NCBI GenBank assembly: GCA_037126765.1
Contig: JBBCBC010000031.1
Span: forward strand, 3,853,638 to 3,917,637
Reading direction: 5' to 3'
DNA length: 64,000 nt
Origin: Stenogyne calaminthoides
Lineage: Eukaryota; Streptophyta; Magnoliopsida; Lamiales; Lamiaceae
Each line of letters begins with the position of its first letter. Positions within the stretch are counted from its first letter, which is position 1. The translations under genes and the position numbers were made by a program. The notes under the pieces were generated by a model. It saw only the letters and a program-made list of their open reading frames with translations. It searched no databases and was not told where the DNA came from. Positions 33,696 through 44,819 of the stretch are shown piece after piece.

Positions 33696-35311
33696 TATCC
33701 AAAACATTTGGTTCCCTCAACAAAGATAATGAAAAGTCATCCATCAGATCAGATCATTGGAGAAGCTACCACTGGTGTACAAACTAGAAGAAGAATGTGT
33801 ATTCATAACAATAACCTTGTAAGATCAGTTTGCATGTCATCCATATGCAATCAGGTAACTTTTGAGTGTTATCATTTTGAAATTGAACCTAAAAATATGA
33901 AAGAAGCTCTTGATGATGAAAACTGGATAAATGTTATGCATGAAGAGCTTAATCAGTTTGAAAGAAATGATGTTTGGACACTTGTACCTAGACCTAATTC
34001 TGATATTAATGTCATAGGAACAAAGTGGATTTTCAAGAATAAAACTGATGAATCTGGTAATATTGTGAGAAATAAGGCTAGATTGGTTGCTCAAGGTTAT
34101 ACTCAGATTGAAGGAATAGACTTTGATGAAACATTTGCTCATGTTGCTAGAATTGAATCTATTATATTACTTCTTGCTATTGCATGTTTCATTAACATTA
34201 ACTTGCATCAAATGAATGTTAAAGCTGCTTTCTTAAATGGTATTCTGGATGATGAAGTTTATGTTGAACAGCCTAAAGGTTTTGAAAATCTGGAATTTCC
34301 TGATCATGTTTACAAATTAAAGAAAGCTTTGTATGGTCTAAAACAAGAACCTAGAGCTTGGTATGGTAGACTTACTGATTTCTTACTTGAGTTTGGATTT
34401 TTGAGAGGTGAAGCTGATAGAACTTTATTCATTAAAAATTCTGAGAATGATATCATGGTTGCTCAAATATATATTGATGATATTGTATTTGGTTCAACTT
34501 GTAATGATATGTTTGAGAGTTTTGTTAAAGAAATGACATGTACCTTTGAAATGTCCATGGTTGGAGAACTGGATTTCTTTTTAGGTCTTCAAATCAAACA
34601 AATAAAAAATGGTATTTTGTTTTCTCAAAACAAATATGCTAAGAATTTGGTGAAAAGGTTTGGTCTTGAAACTGCTAAAACTATGAAAACCCCTATCGGT
34701 TCAACTCAAAAGTTGAGTAAAGACTTGACTGGAAAAGATGTTGATCCTACTTTGTATAGATCAATGATTGGAAGTCTTTTGTACTTAACTTCTAGTAGGC
34801 TTGATAATATGTATAGTGTCTGTCTTTGTGCTAGATATCAAGCTAATCCTAAGGAATCACATCTTAATTCTGTGAAAAGAATTATAAGATATGTAGCTGG
34901 AACATGTGATCTAGGTATTTGGTACTCAAAGGATACTAATTGCTCTTTAGTTGGCTATAGTGATGCAGATTGGGCAGGTGATTGTAATGACAGAAAAAGT
35001 ACTAGCGGATGATGTTTCTACATGGGAAACAACATTATATCCTGGCACAGTAAGAAACAGAATTGTGTTTCACAATCTACAACTGAATCTGAATATGTTG
35101 CTGCTGGAAGTTGCTGCACTCAACTGCTATGGCTTAAAAAGATGTTTGATGATTATGGGTTGGAAAGTGGTATTTTGACTGTTTATTATGATAATACTAG
35201 TGCCATCAATATTTCCAAGAATCTTGTGCAACATTCTTTGACTAAGCATATAAGTATAAAACATCACTTTATAAGAGATCTTGTATAGAAAGAAGTTATG
35301 AAGTTAAAGTA
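33696..35311 (+). pseudogene. Sirevirus A reverse transcriptase and RNase H (5' part)
   Basis: Open for 434 codons from 33708. RT motifs: GTKWIFKNKTDESGNIVRNK, RLVAQGYTQIEGIDFDETFA, HQMNVKAAFLNGILDDEVYV, KKALYGLKQEPRAWYGRL and the catalytic YIDDIVFGS (34473-34499; YVDD is usual). RNase H begins VGYSDADWAGDCNDRKSTSG, is frameshifted at 35010, and continues SWHSKKQNCVSQSTTESEYV to HFIRDLV at 35287. At 35312 the sequence is broken by Sirevirus B; the last part is at 50562-50656. Damage is limited to the frameshift, a stop at 35288 and the insertion. Confidence 0.9.
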
Positions 35312-35316
35312 CATTT

Positions 35317-37035
35317 TGTAGGTCCCGAACGAGTTTTGAGGGTAGAAGTCTAGAGGGGAGGGGTGAATAGACTTCTAAAACTTTTCGTGCGGATCAGGTG
35401 TGATTGCAGATTTCCTGATCAGAGTGCTAGTGTATCAGTTTGGACTGATGTTCAATCTTACTGAGTGCCTGAGGGCAGATCAATTTGATATCTGTCAGTT
35501 TAACTGAGAGTGCGGAAGCTTGTAAATACCCGTGTGAAAAACCAGTTTTATCAATTCAGATTCTTAAGTCAGTTTTCAACCAGCTGACTAAGGTGTCAAC
35601 CTGATCAGATCAGTTGCTTGGTGCAGACTGAGCTTAACTAGAATATGTATGCGCTTTTAAACTCAGTTGTGTGAATAGTGTAAAGCAATAAAGAAAGCAA
35701 GTAACTACACACAAGACTTTTTATAGTGGTTCAGACGAAACCCGTCTTACATCCACTCTTCCCTTAACACAGGGGAACCTTAACCGAACTTAACCGAACT
35801 TAACCAAACTTAACCGATCTTAACCTGCTTGGACTTAGTTTACCATGTTAGTTCAACACTCAACAGATGTTTATCGAGTTCACACTCAACCGAACTAGAA
35901 ATCAAAAAACTAGAATCCCTAGTCTGAAATCTTGCGGTAACAAACTTAACCTAACTTGTGTTTGGGTAAAGAATGTTTGAGGGTTCCAACTGGAAATCTA
36001 TCCTTGGTGTTTTAGGTAGCCAAATGCTAGTGGATAGGATTTCTTGCTAAGAACTATGGGATGAACACTCTAAGAATAATCTTCAAATATGGTGTTCTTC
36101 GAGCGGAGATTTTGCTGTAGTTTTTGCTTCTTTTTCGGTATCTCCGTGTTCGTTCTTTTTGGTGTCCTTTTTTTTTTTCAATTGACGAGCAATCCCATTT
36201 TATAGACCTCAAATTTAAAGAGCCGTTGGAGAGCAATTTGAATTTCGGGCTATATTAGGTAGGTTGTAGGATATGATTATGACGTGCTCCGATTATCGGC
36301 GTGGCCGTAGGCATGATTAGTTCCGTTTATGTCTGCAGCGTCGAATCCCGTAATGTCAGCTCTTTTTGTGCACGTGTCGCTTTCTCCTTGGCTTCGCGAG
36401 GCTGCACTTCAGTAATTTGTCCGTTAGACGATTGATATTCCTTTTGTAGAAGATTTGTCTTGTCTGGTGTATCTTTTTGATTGACGCCAGGTGTGAGCTG
36501 ACTTGATCAAGTAATTGATCAGTCTACCTTGTTGAGTCTTCTAATGCAGATTGTCTTAGCTCAATATGCGCAGACTACCGATATAGGTCTTAGTCTTACG
36601 GTAGTCTTTTCGATCTTGGTGACTCTAAGCCTCGGTGTCTTGATCGTCTTGAGTCTTGAGGTTTATTCTTTGAGTCTTGAGTTCATCCGAGTCTTGAGTT
36701 CATCTGAGTCTTGAGTCCATCCGAGTCTTGAGTTCATCCGAGTCTTGAGGTTCATCCGAGTCTTGATGTCTTCTGTCTTCACCGATCTTCGACTTCTTGT
36801 CTTCGATTTGTTCTTAGTCTTCGATCATCGACCTTATCCGGTCATCCGATACTTGACGACCTATACATATTGAGTTCCCCTCAATATGTGACCTATCTTT
36901 ACATCCGCTATCTATACATTTCAAATTTGGTCATCTTAATCGATTCTAAGTCATCGGTCAACTAATGTGTCCGATTGGTCCTATTACAACTTTGTTTTGG
37001 AACTTCCATCAAAACTAAAATCTGATTTCCCAACA
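35317..37035 (-). repeat. 3' LTR of Sirevirus B
   Basis: 1719 bp. It contains a CTTAACCGAA-type tandem repeat (35782-35830) and a row of 17-18 bp GAGTCTTGAGTTCATCC-type units (36650-36765). Compared with the right LTR it has about 35 extra bases near 35735-35785. In 36590-36990 the two LTRs differ by many 1-3 nt indels, while the rest is almost identical. Confidence 0.9.
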
Positions 37036-37060
37036 ATTTCCCCCTTTTTGATGGAACCAA
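37036..37060 (-). other. polypurine tract of Sirevirus B
   Basis: On the minus strand ATCAAAAAGGGGGAAATTG lies directly before the 3' LTR, matching the G-rich polypurine tract of Sireviruses. It supports both the orientation and the LTR boundary. Confidence 0.7.
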
Positions 37061-37244
37061 AACACTTAATCAGAAAAATAGATACCACGAATAGAAATTC
37101 AGATAATGAAATCAGTACATACCTTAGAAGACAATGAGATGTTGTCTTAGAATCAGAGAGAGATGGAATATTTCATTCAGATAGGTGTGTGCATTAGAGA
37201 ATACATGAAAAGCGTACCTATCATCTGATTCCAAGTTGTCTTTC

Positions 37245-39656
37245 TCAGGTGTACTTGAACATTTGCGACTCTTTTGGGGATGCAAACATCTTGTACATCC
37301 TTTGCATCAGCTTGTCCAGATCTTCTCTTCTATGGATCCCTCCTTTTTCAGCAAATCCATAGTAGGCATTCTTGAACTTTACAGCATCTAGCTTTTTGTC
37401 TGGACGCAAAGGTGGAAGGAGTAGTTCAAAGGGTGGAGCTTCTAGTATCAGTGACATGATCTTTCCTTCTTTCATCTCTGTCTGGTAGAAGTCTGGATAC
37501 ATCGTTTCTAACCAGTTCCAGAATTCATCATCATTTTCAGTCTAATCTTGATGAATCGGAATCTTCTCCAGGATGTATATGTCACACAACCATTCTCCTC
37601 TCGATCGATCCCATTGCAGAAGCGAGATCTAGCCGTCTACTGAAGGATGTCTTTAATAGGTCTTTGGAAGGGCATTCTTCTCCCAAGCAATCTCCTCTGC
37701 GGTAACCGTTCTTCCTCTTCCGCCGGATGTAGCGATGTTCGATCCCTTAGCCTCTGCTAATACGCTTTTTGATGGTGGCCTCTCTTATTCTCTGTCTTGT
37801 TTGCTCTTGAATTTGTTAAAGAGTCATCGGCTTTTGGTAGAGAATAGTTGGCCTTGTCTCTCGATCTTCATGATTCTTTCATCATCTTGCCTTTGCCTTT
37901 CTTTCTCCTCGAGTCCGCTCGGGTTCATCTTGTTAAATCTTCTTTCAACTAATTTCTTAGCGAGTTCAAGGCTCTTGGCACGATCATCGATTTCCATTCT
38001 TTTACATGCGAGCGAAGAAAAGTCTTCAATCTTGTCGACTCGGCAATAACCTCGAAAGAGCAATTTTACGCTCGATTGATCTCTTTGCTATGTTGCTCCG
38101 CGTTTTCTTTCACTTCAAAGAACGAGATCGATAGATGGAGTGGTTTGCAAGTTAGATCTGATGGTTTTGGTAGAAATGTAATTGTTACCAAGCGTATGCA
38201 TTTTTTTTCTTTCTTCTCTTTATTCTCATGTCCTTCCCCCTTTTTGGTTTCATCAAAGAGGTTGGACATCTTGCGGTTCAGAGCATTGAATTGTCGTGTG
38301 ATCTCCTCTCTGAGTTCCTCGACAACAAGAGGGGTGATCCGAGCGATGGCGGAAAAGTGCGGAGTTTCAAGAAGCGTTTGAGAGCAACTTTGATGTCCTG
38401 TCTTGCTCATTCTGCAGAAGCTACAAAGTATTTCCAACCCATATCCATGTGGTTGTTAGTTTTCTCGAAAGATGCCCAGACATTCTCCAATAGTACCTGT
38501 GTCTGATTGAGCATATCTGTCTGAATTCTGAGTTTGTCAGACTGGAGATTGAGCTTCTCGGCAAGAGGATTGATTAGTTGCATTACTTCAGAAAGGATGG
38601 CATTATGCATCCCAACTGTGTGACTTCTTTCTCTGTCAACTAGTTTTGCTTGCTCTTCTTCAAATCGCTTCATCAGATCTGCTGTGAGCGCTGCAAATTT
38701 GTCTTCAATAGCAGCCTTGATCCCATCCTGAATCTTCTCAGTATAAAGATCTAGGGTATCAGAGCTCATCGTAGCAGTCTGGTCAGATGTTGAAGCCTTG
38801 CCAAGTCGGGTCTCATCTGCAGCACCCATTCTTGGTTCATCGGCTGACTCCCATGATGATCTGTAGGAGGTTGAACAGTTTCCTCCCTGTTATCAGCAAT
38901 TCCGAACCTTTCATGAATCAAACATCTGATATCATCGTCAGATGCCAATTCAACAGCACTTTCAATCCCAGCATTGTTTAAGCATTTCAACTCCAAGTCT
39001 ACAAAGAAATCTGATCCCAGAGTTGTCATGAGAATCAGAAATTCTTCAATGCTTTTCAGTCTGATATCCCTCCAGAACACAATCTCTTCTATTTGTTGCT
39101 GGATGCCAGGATGTTGATCCAATTCAGGGAATAGATCCAACAGATACTCCTTGATTTGTTGCTTCATTATCCTTATGATGGGGCTTTTACGGGCGAGTGA
39201 AGCAAGCACGATTACGGTGTTGAAGGATTATGAGAGATGGACACTCGACTTTGTCGGATCTCTCGGGTTCTTGTGACTTGATTGGAGATTGGGATATTTG
39301 TGGTTGGGTTCGTTTTTTCAGTGTTGAGGGTGTTCAGTTTCCTGAACAGGTTCATTGATTGGTGGTGTGGGAGATGTTGGTGATCTGATAGGTGAGGGTG
39401 AGGGTGAGAAGATTTTGTGGGGAGAGGGTGGTAGTGATGATTTTTGAGGAGAGGGTGATGGTGATTTGGAAGTGGGCGTTGGCGATCTTGCTCTCTGGAA
39501 GATCTTGGTTAGAGGCAGAGAATCAGATGGTGATTCTTCCTCAGATTGCTCCATTGTTGTCCCTCTGACAGATTTCTCTCCTTCTTCTGCGATCATCTGC
39601 TCTTCCCTTACTTCCCTGATAGTGGGCTCAGAGCGGACTGCTATCTCTTCTTCTGA
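37245..39656 (-). pseudogene. C-terminal part of the Sirevirus B extra ORF, frameshifted
   Basis: The minus strand continues the extra ORF in several frames: a Ser/Pro-rich linker (39318-39596, repeated SPSPQK/SPTPTSKSP), a region with YLLDLFPELDQHPGIQQQIE (38766-39209), an amphipathic, probably coiled-coil stretch with KDKFAALTADLMKRF-like heptads (38407-38829), and a C-terminal end (37245-37502) rich in charged residues. It ends 209 bp before the LTR. Intact, the ORF from 40700 would exceed 1000 codons. The section 37500-38110 has frameshifts every few dozen bases. Function unknown; the ORF occupies the position of the so-called env-like gene of Sireviruses. Confidence 0.6.
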
Positions 39657-40700
39657 TCATACTTGCATCAGATCCTTCGTTCTGCTAACTTGCTGGGCAG
39701 AACTTGGAGCATTCTTCAGAGGAGATGTGACTCTCTTCTGACGTTTCCGCTGAGCATCTGGTTTCTTGGCCAGATCCTTCCTCTTCATCCTCTTCTCTGG
39801 AACGACCTTTTCCTGCACTTCAGACAATGCAGTTGCCTTATATTTTCCCTTCTTTTCTCCCTTGGGTTTGGGCACATAAGGAGTTGGATCGTCATCAGCT
39901 TGTCCAGGTAAGGACTCATCCTTGCCCAATATGGCCTTGTGCTTTGCTTGATATATCTTCGCTCCATTCTCATTCCATTCATAATTCTGTGGCAGCTTAT
40001 CTAACAGAATGATAGAGATTTTGTGTATGAAGGAGCACTTGGAAGATAAGCACACTTCATTGCTCTGGGTCAGTTCGAACTTCCCGGAGTCTTTTCTCAG
40101 TCGTGCCTTGACCATACCCAACCAATCTATATCTAAATCCTTCTTGATTATTGCAGCCATGACACTGATCTTATACGAAGTGACTGCATCAAGACTGTAG
40201 GTTGAGCACATGATCACCTTCTGAACGATCTCAAGAAGAAGGCGATATTTTCTCTTCAAATAGGAGGCTTTGACGTTTGTCGTGTTCTCCTTGTTTGCAG
40301 GTCTCAACAGCTCGGCTTCAAGAAATTCCTTTTTTCCTACATCAGTTGTGTAGGTCTCTGGATTGATGCTTCCTCGAGTTAGACCGAATATCCTCTGGAG
40401 ATCGTCATTCGACACTCGAACTTCCAGTCCGCCAACGGAAGAAATCAGGTCAGCATCATTGTCTTCATCCCTCTGTAGATTGTATAAAAAATCTAGAGCT
40501 TCATGTGTGTGGACAATGTTCAGGTGTGTAGAGCAATATCGTTCCAGCCCACACGCTCTCAAGCACTCCAGAATTTCCAGCGATTCAGGATCTGAGGTGA
40601 TGGTGAAGACTACATATTTTTCATCAATGATGTCTTTCTTCATCGATGCAAAGTTGCAGAACTTTTTCCCTTGGCCCGGTCGTGGAACAAGATATGCCAT
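39657..40700 (-). CDS. N-terminal part of the Sirevirus B extra ORF (ORF3)
   Basis: 347 codons from an ATG at 40700 (MAYLVPRPGQGKKFCNF). This start is preferred because a plausible splice acceptor (TACAG) lies 2 nt upstream and no earlier ATG is in frame. The core, FLYNLQRDEDNDADLISSV, then LEVRVSNDDLQRIFGLTRG and LDIDWLGMVKARL, has the layout of the plant transposon-protein domain found in extra ORFs of plant LTR elements (FY-N-L, a G-I/V block, DW near the end). Sirevirus A has a related ORF. The C-terminal third is basic (PEKRMKRKDLAKK, a possible nuclear signal). A TATA box on the same strand at 41032-41039 suggests separate transcription. Role in the element life cycle unknown; no membrane segment seen, so an envelope role is not supported. 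Confidence 0.6.
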   Translation of the reverse strand: MAYLVPRPGQGKKFCNFASMKKDIIDEKYVVFTITSDPESLEILECLRACGLERYCSTHLNIVHTHEALDFLYNLQRDEDNDADLISSVGGLEVRVSNDDLQRIFGLTRGSINPETYTTDVGKKEFLEAELLRPANKENTTNVKASYLKRKYRLLLEIVQKVIMCSTYSLDAVTSYKISVMAAIIKKDLDIDWLGMVKARLRKDSGKFELTQSNEVCLSSKCSFIHKISIILLDKLPQNYEWNENGAKIYQAKHKAILGKDESLPGQADDDPTPYVPKPKGEKKGKYKATALSEVQEKVVPEKRMKRKDLAKKPDAQRKRQKRVTSPLKNAPSSAQQVSRTKDLMQV

Positions 40701-41031
40701 TTCTGTACGATATGCAAATTGATGTTTAGTTTGAGTAAGATGTTTCAATAAATTCAGTCAAACCAATAATTTTAGCATCAATTTAGCAAGTAAGCGTTTA
40801 GATCTAATAAATTACAGAAACATAGCATCACAACTTTTAAACCTAGGTATCAGATAGAAATTGAAATAATGCAACAAGAAATTAGCAGAAATTGATTCGA
40901 ATGATTTAGAAATCGGAAGAGTAGAATCAATTGATTTCGAAAGTAATTTTCTGAAGATTTTGAAAGTTTTGATCTTTTAAGAATTTTGAGAAGACGAAGT
41001 AGTGGAAAGAAGTTTTCTGAGAAAGATTTGG

Positions 41032-41039
41032 ATTTTATA
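41032..41039 (-). promoter_or_regulatory. possible internal TATA box for Sirevirus B ORF3
   Basis: The minus strand reads ACTATAAAATCC about 330 nt upstream of the ORF3 ATG. The intervening CT/A-rich sequence looks like a plant leader and may contain a 5' intron ending at the TACAG before the ATG. Inference only. Confidence 0.35.
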
Positions 41040-41760
41040 GTAGTTAGGGAAACCTTTTTGCACAACTTTCTAAAGTACTCAAGTATTCGTGTTTTGAAAT
41101 CAGTGGCTGAGATTAGTGGGCCAAAAGGTATTTTGATCGCACGGTTGAGAAAAGTAGTCTTCTCATATTTTGGACTCGAAAATTCGCAATAAAATGCATT
41201 AAAACCACATTCCCAAGTCCGCATTAAAGGTTTTGCAGAGCATGCGTCATAAAGTGAAAACAGAGTAAAAACATTTTATTTAAATAACACATATAAGGTA
41301 TTCAGAAAGGGATAAATAAGAGAACGTATCTGACTGATTGATATTGTAATCAACCAGTTACCACTGTGATCTGATCTGGTATTTGTTGACCTTACTGATG
41401 GTTGCCTTAAGCATTTCCCAACAATATCTTACTCATATGATCAGATTCTTGCTTGAAACACTTCGTCACTTATCTGATCCACTTATCTGATACACTTCAT
41501 CCTTCAATCTTCTTCTAATCAGCCCGCATTTACTGAAGTCAACTCCCGCCAAAACATTTACTTCGGGGAGTCAAAAGGTCGCCTCGATTCCCAAATCGGC
41601 GCGATTTGACATTCCGTAATAATGGCATAGATACGCTGTGATTACTCACACCGTCAACTCATCCAACCATTAGCCGCGTGTTCCTTACACGTTGTCGATG
41701 CAAATTTCTCTTAAGGTCTTCTGAGAAAATAAATTTGCATTTACACCCCTAATTTCCTTC

Positions 41761-41769
41761 TATAAATTA
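41761..41769 (+). promoter_or_regulatory. possible TATA box for the antisense unit in Sirevirus B
   Basis: CTATAAATTAG on the plus strand lies about 80 nt upstream of an ATG (41842), with an A/C-rich leader (ACAACACAACATAAAC) and a CT-rich stretch in between. It reads against Sirevirus B. Confidence 0.4.
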
Positions 41770-41841
41770 GCATGGGGTGTTTAGGCAAACAACACAACAT
41801 AAACTATTCATCTTCTTTAGCATATACTTCATGCTTTTCCG

Positions 41842-42234
41842 ATGAGTTCCTTATTTCCGGTGAAACTTCCGGTGAGAACCTTTAGCCCTTTTTCAATGAA
41901 TTCAACTTCTCAAATCAACCATGTGTGTTCCTTCACACTGCTTTCGTCGTCATCTAAGATTTCACATACGATCAATGCAAAGCTTCTTTACCACCATGGA
42001 GGCGGATCTGCTAAGGCAAATGAGAAGGCACTTCTCCTAACCGTATGCACCTTGTGCGCCTATCGAGATGACGGAATTAGCATCAACAGACTCAGTCTGA
42101 AACAAAACGTGAGTTTGGTATACGATCTTGATCAGATAACAGCTGATCTTCGTATATCAAGCTCAATTTTTGCATGCGACACTAGTGTCTGTTTGGTCCT
42201 TGTGACCAAACCTGTGGCACTGTGTCCCATTTAA
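41842..42234 (+). CDS. unknown 130-aa ORF antisense to Sirevirus B
   Basis: Open from ATG 41842 to TAA 42234, on the strand opposite to the element genes, between its RNase H and ORF3. It has a Ser-rich start (MSSLFPVKLPVRTF), a central GGGSAKANEKALLLTVC and a Cys-containing hydrophobic end. I do not recognise a family and see no catalytic motif. Upstream are a TATA box and a plant-like leader. Downstream (42235-42600) the sequence looks like a 3' UTR, with TATCAATGAAAA near 42563, an AATGAA-type poly(A) signal. A four-codon upstream ORF overlaps its start. It could be an antisense accessory gene of the element, captured host DNA, or chance. Confidence 0.35.
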   Translation: MSSLFPVKLPVRTFSPFSMNSTSQINHVCSFTLLSSSSKISHTINAKLLYHHGGGSAKANEKALLLTVCTLCAYRDDGISINRLSLKQNVSLVYDLDQITADLRISSSIFACDTSVCLVLVTKPVALCPI

Positions 42235-42833
42235 CAGCTGGAGAGCCCGTTGATCTCAAGTCTAAGGGCTCCTGGCTTGTACATCCTTCAAAGCCTCTCT
42301 CGCTCCTCACTCCGAAGCTTTTGAGATTGGCTCAGGATTCTAGAAGCCTCTCTGACGCCCCTTCTAGGATCGAGGGAAAATGAGAGCATCATACCTTGAA
42401 CTCTCTTTCTCCTTCCCTACCTAGGGTCTGCTTAGGGCTTATGGTTTATGTATTGACCTCCGGGTCTTCTTGTACTTGTAGCTTGTAATACCACTTGAAG
42501 GTAGCTTGTAGGTAGCTTGTGATATCACTTGTAACTTGTAAATCTGACCTCCGGGTCTTTATCAATGAAAAATTCTGTTATTTCATTGTTGTGTTGCTTC
42601 TTCTGACTTATGCAATCTGTAGCTTTAAACTTGACTTGCTTGTTGACTGCAGCTTTAATCGACTTATAAAGTAATCTTCCAATCGATCGGTTCCCTTATG
42701 TCGATATATCTTGAACTGATCTGCTCCTTGTCTGAACTTTAGATTGGCTACTTATCTGACTTTCTGATCTGCTCATTTTCTAAACTTCAGATCGGCTCCT
42801 CGTCTGGTCGTCTGATCAGTTGAGATTTTTAAC

Positions 42834-43440
42834 TCAACTGATTCCTCTTAACCTGGTTAGTCTTTTAACCAACTGGTTCTGGAGATCATTCCACCAATCA
42901 TTTCTGGTGCACTTTCTCCGAGATCCAGAAGCCCTAGCTCGTTGCATAACTCTCTGAATCTGATCTCGGCTAGTGGCTTGGTTAGAATATCGACTTTCGC
43001 TTGTCAAGATGGATCTTTTCCATCCCGATATTCTTCTTTTTTCAACGTGATCTCGATAAAATGGTGTGTCGACATCCACATGCTTACATCTTGTATGTAG
43101 AACAGATTCTCGAGTGATTGCAATAAAGACTATTATCGCCACGTAATATAGGTACGTTCTTAGCTACGATGTTGTAATCCTCACCGGCCGACTTAGCAGG
43201 CGGTTGGGAACAACAACTTCGCAGCCATATATTTCGCTTCAAGATAGTAGATGTCGAATCGATGTCTCGCTTTTCGAAAACCAAGAGATCGGTTTATTTC
43301 TTAAACCGACATGAACCTAAGGTTGACTTTTCACGATTACGCAACCTCCAGAATCGAGAATCGAATACCCACTCACTCTAGATTATCATCGATGGGTAAA
43401 ATAAACCGAGGTTTACAGTCCCTTTCGGATACTTGAGAAT
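42834..43440 (-). pseudogene. Sirevirus B RNase H, heavily indel-damaged
   Basis: Downstream of the RT on the minus strand, fragments such as HTRCKHVDVDTPFYRDHVEK (42990-43090) match the RNase H C-terminal block (the family has K-H-I-D-...-H-F-I-R-D). Before it, the sequence is recognisable only in short pieces because frames change every 20-60 bases. The base composition also shifts to many CGA/TCG triplets. See the finding on consensus errors. Confidence 0.55.
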
Positions 43441-43444
43441 CCGC

Positions 43445-44656
43445 TTAGCTGCTTCTAGGTGACTTTGCATTGGATTTGCTTGAAATCGCACATACACCTC
43501 TTTGAAAAAGTAATGACCGGTCCGCTTTGGCGGTCGGGTATAGTAGTGATCCAATCAGAGCCCTATATTCTCTCTGATTAACTTTCTGACCATCTTCATC
43601 TGGATCCATCTTGAACCCGGTCATCATGGGAATTCTGGCTTCCTTGCAATGTTGAACTCCAAACTTTGCCAGTAGATTCCTTGTGTACTTCGCCTGGCAG
43701 ATGAATATTCCTTCTGTACTCTGCTTGACTTGTAAACCCAGAAAGTAATTCATCTGACCCATCATGGACATCTCGAACTTCCCTTGCATCAATTTGCTGA
43801 ACTTCTCACACAGCTTCTTGTTGGGAGATCCGAAGATGATGTCGTCCACGTAAATCTGAACCATCAGAATATCTTCTCCATCTTCTATTCTGAATAAGGT
43901 TTTGTCCACTATTCCTTTAGTGAACCCATTTTCTATCAAGAACTTAGAGAGTGTATCATACCAAGCTCGACGAGCTTGTTTCAGGCCATAAAGAGCTTTC
44001 CTTAAACGGTACACTTGGTTGCCTTTTTCAAAGCCTGGAGGTTGTTCGACATAAACTTCCTCTGCTAGTACCCCATTTAAGAATGCACTCTTTACATCCA
44101 TCTGATACACAATGAACCCTCTGTGGGCAGCATATGCCAGAAACAGCCGAACGGCTTCTAGGCGAGCGACTGGTGCAAAGGTCTCATCATAATCAATTCC
44201 TTCTGATTGTGAATACCCCTTAGCAACAAGTCTTGCCTTATTCCTGGTTATGACATTATTCTCATCTCTCTTGTTCTTGAATACCCACTTCGTGCCAATC
44301 ACGTCTTGATGAGTTGGTCTGTCCACCAATTTCCAAACTTGATTCCTCTCAAACTGTTCCAGTTCCTCTTGCGCGTCTTGTAGAGCTTCCTCTACTGTAG
44401 TTGGTTCCTTCAAATATAGATAACAACAGTACATGGCACTTTCACCAATCTGATGTCTAGTTTTGACTCTATCAGATGGGTCTCCGATAATCAGATCAGT
44501 TGGATGACTGGTAATCCAGGTCCTTCTTTTCTGATGTGCGTCTGTTTGGAGAACATCATCCATTTCTAATAGTAGTTCATTACTAGTGATTGGGAGTGGT
44601 GCGGAATTATGATCTAATTGATAAGAACATGTCTCAGCTGATGTTGGACTCATCAT
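43445..44656 (-). pseudogene. Sirevirus B reverse transcriptase
   Basis: Open for 403 codons on the minus strand. Motifs in order: GTKWVFKNKRDENNVITRNK, RLVAKGYSQSEGIDYDETFA, VYQMDVKSAFLNGVLAEEVY, RKALYGLKQARRAWYDTL, the catalytic YVDDIIFGSPN (about 43838-43870), and MGQMNYFLGLQVKQSTEGIF of the connection. All RT motifs look intact. Upstream it is cut from integrase by stops near 44800, and downstream the frame is lost at 43445. The RT would copy the element RNA within particles. Its motif set fits the SIRE/Maximus lineage. Confidence 0.9.
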
Positions 44657-44819
44657 GTGTTGATGTCTGTTCGTAGGAACTTCAGGAGTTCCCCCTGAAC
44701 CAGATGGTTCAGTTGATACTGTCTCAGCTGTATCAGCTTCTTCACTGACAGTTGTGCGTACCTTGGGGTCTGATTGACCTGGTGAATCAGCAAGATCAAG
44801 TTATGGGATATACATTGTT

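Noticed and set aside
36054..36714. Open frames inside the Sirevirus B LTR
   Set aside because: LTR sequence with tandem repeats; no start context or family match, and disrupted in the other LTR.
37245..40700. Sirevirus B extra ORF as an envelope glycoprotein
   Set aside because: No signal peptide, transmembrane helix or glycosylation-rich ectodomain is visible; the sequence is basic, coiled-coil and Ser/Pro-rich.
40363..40722. Plus-strand 119-codon frame opposite Sirevirus B ORF3
   Set aside because: Shadow of the ORF3 coding strand; no promoter or leader is seen, unlike at 41842.
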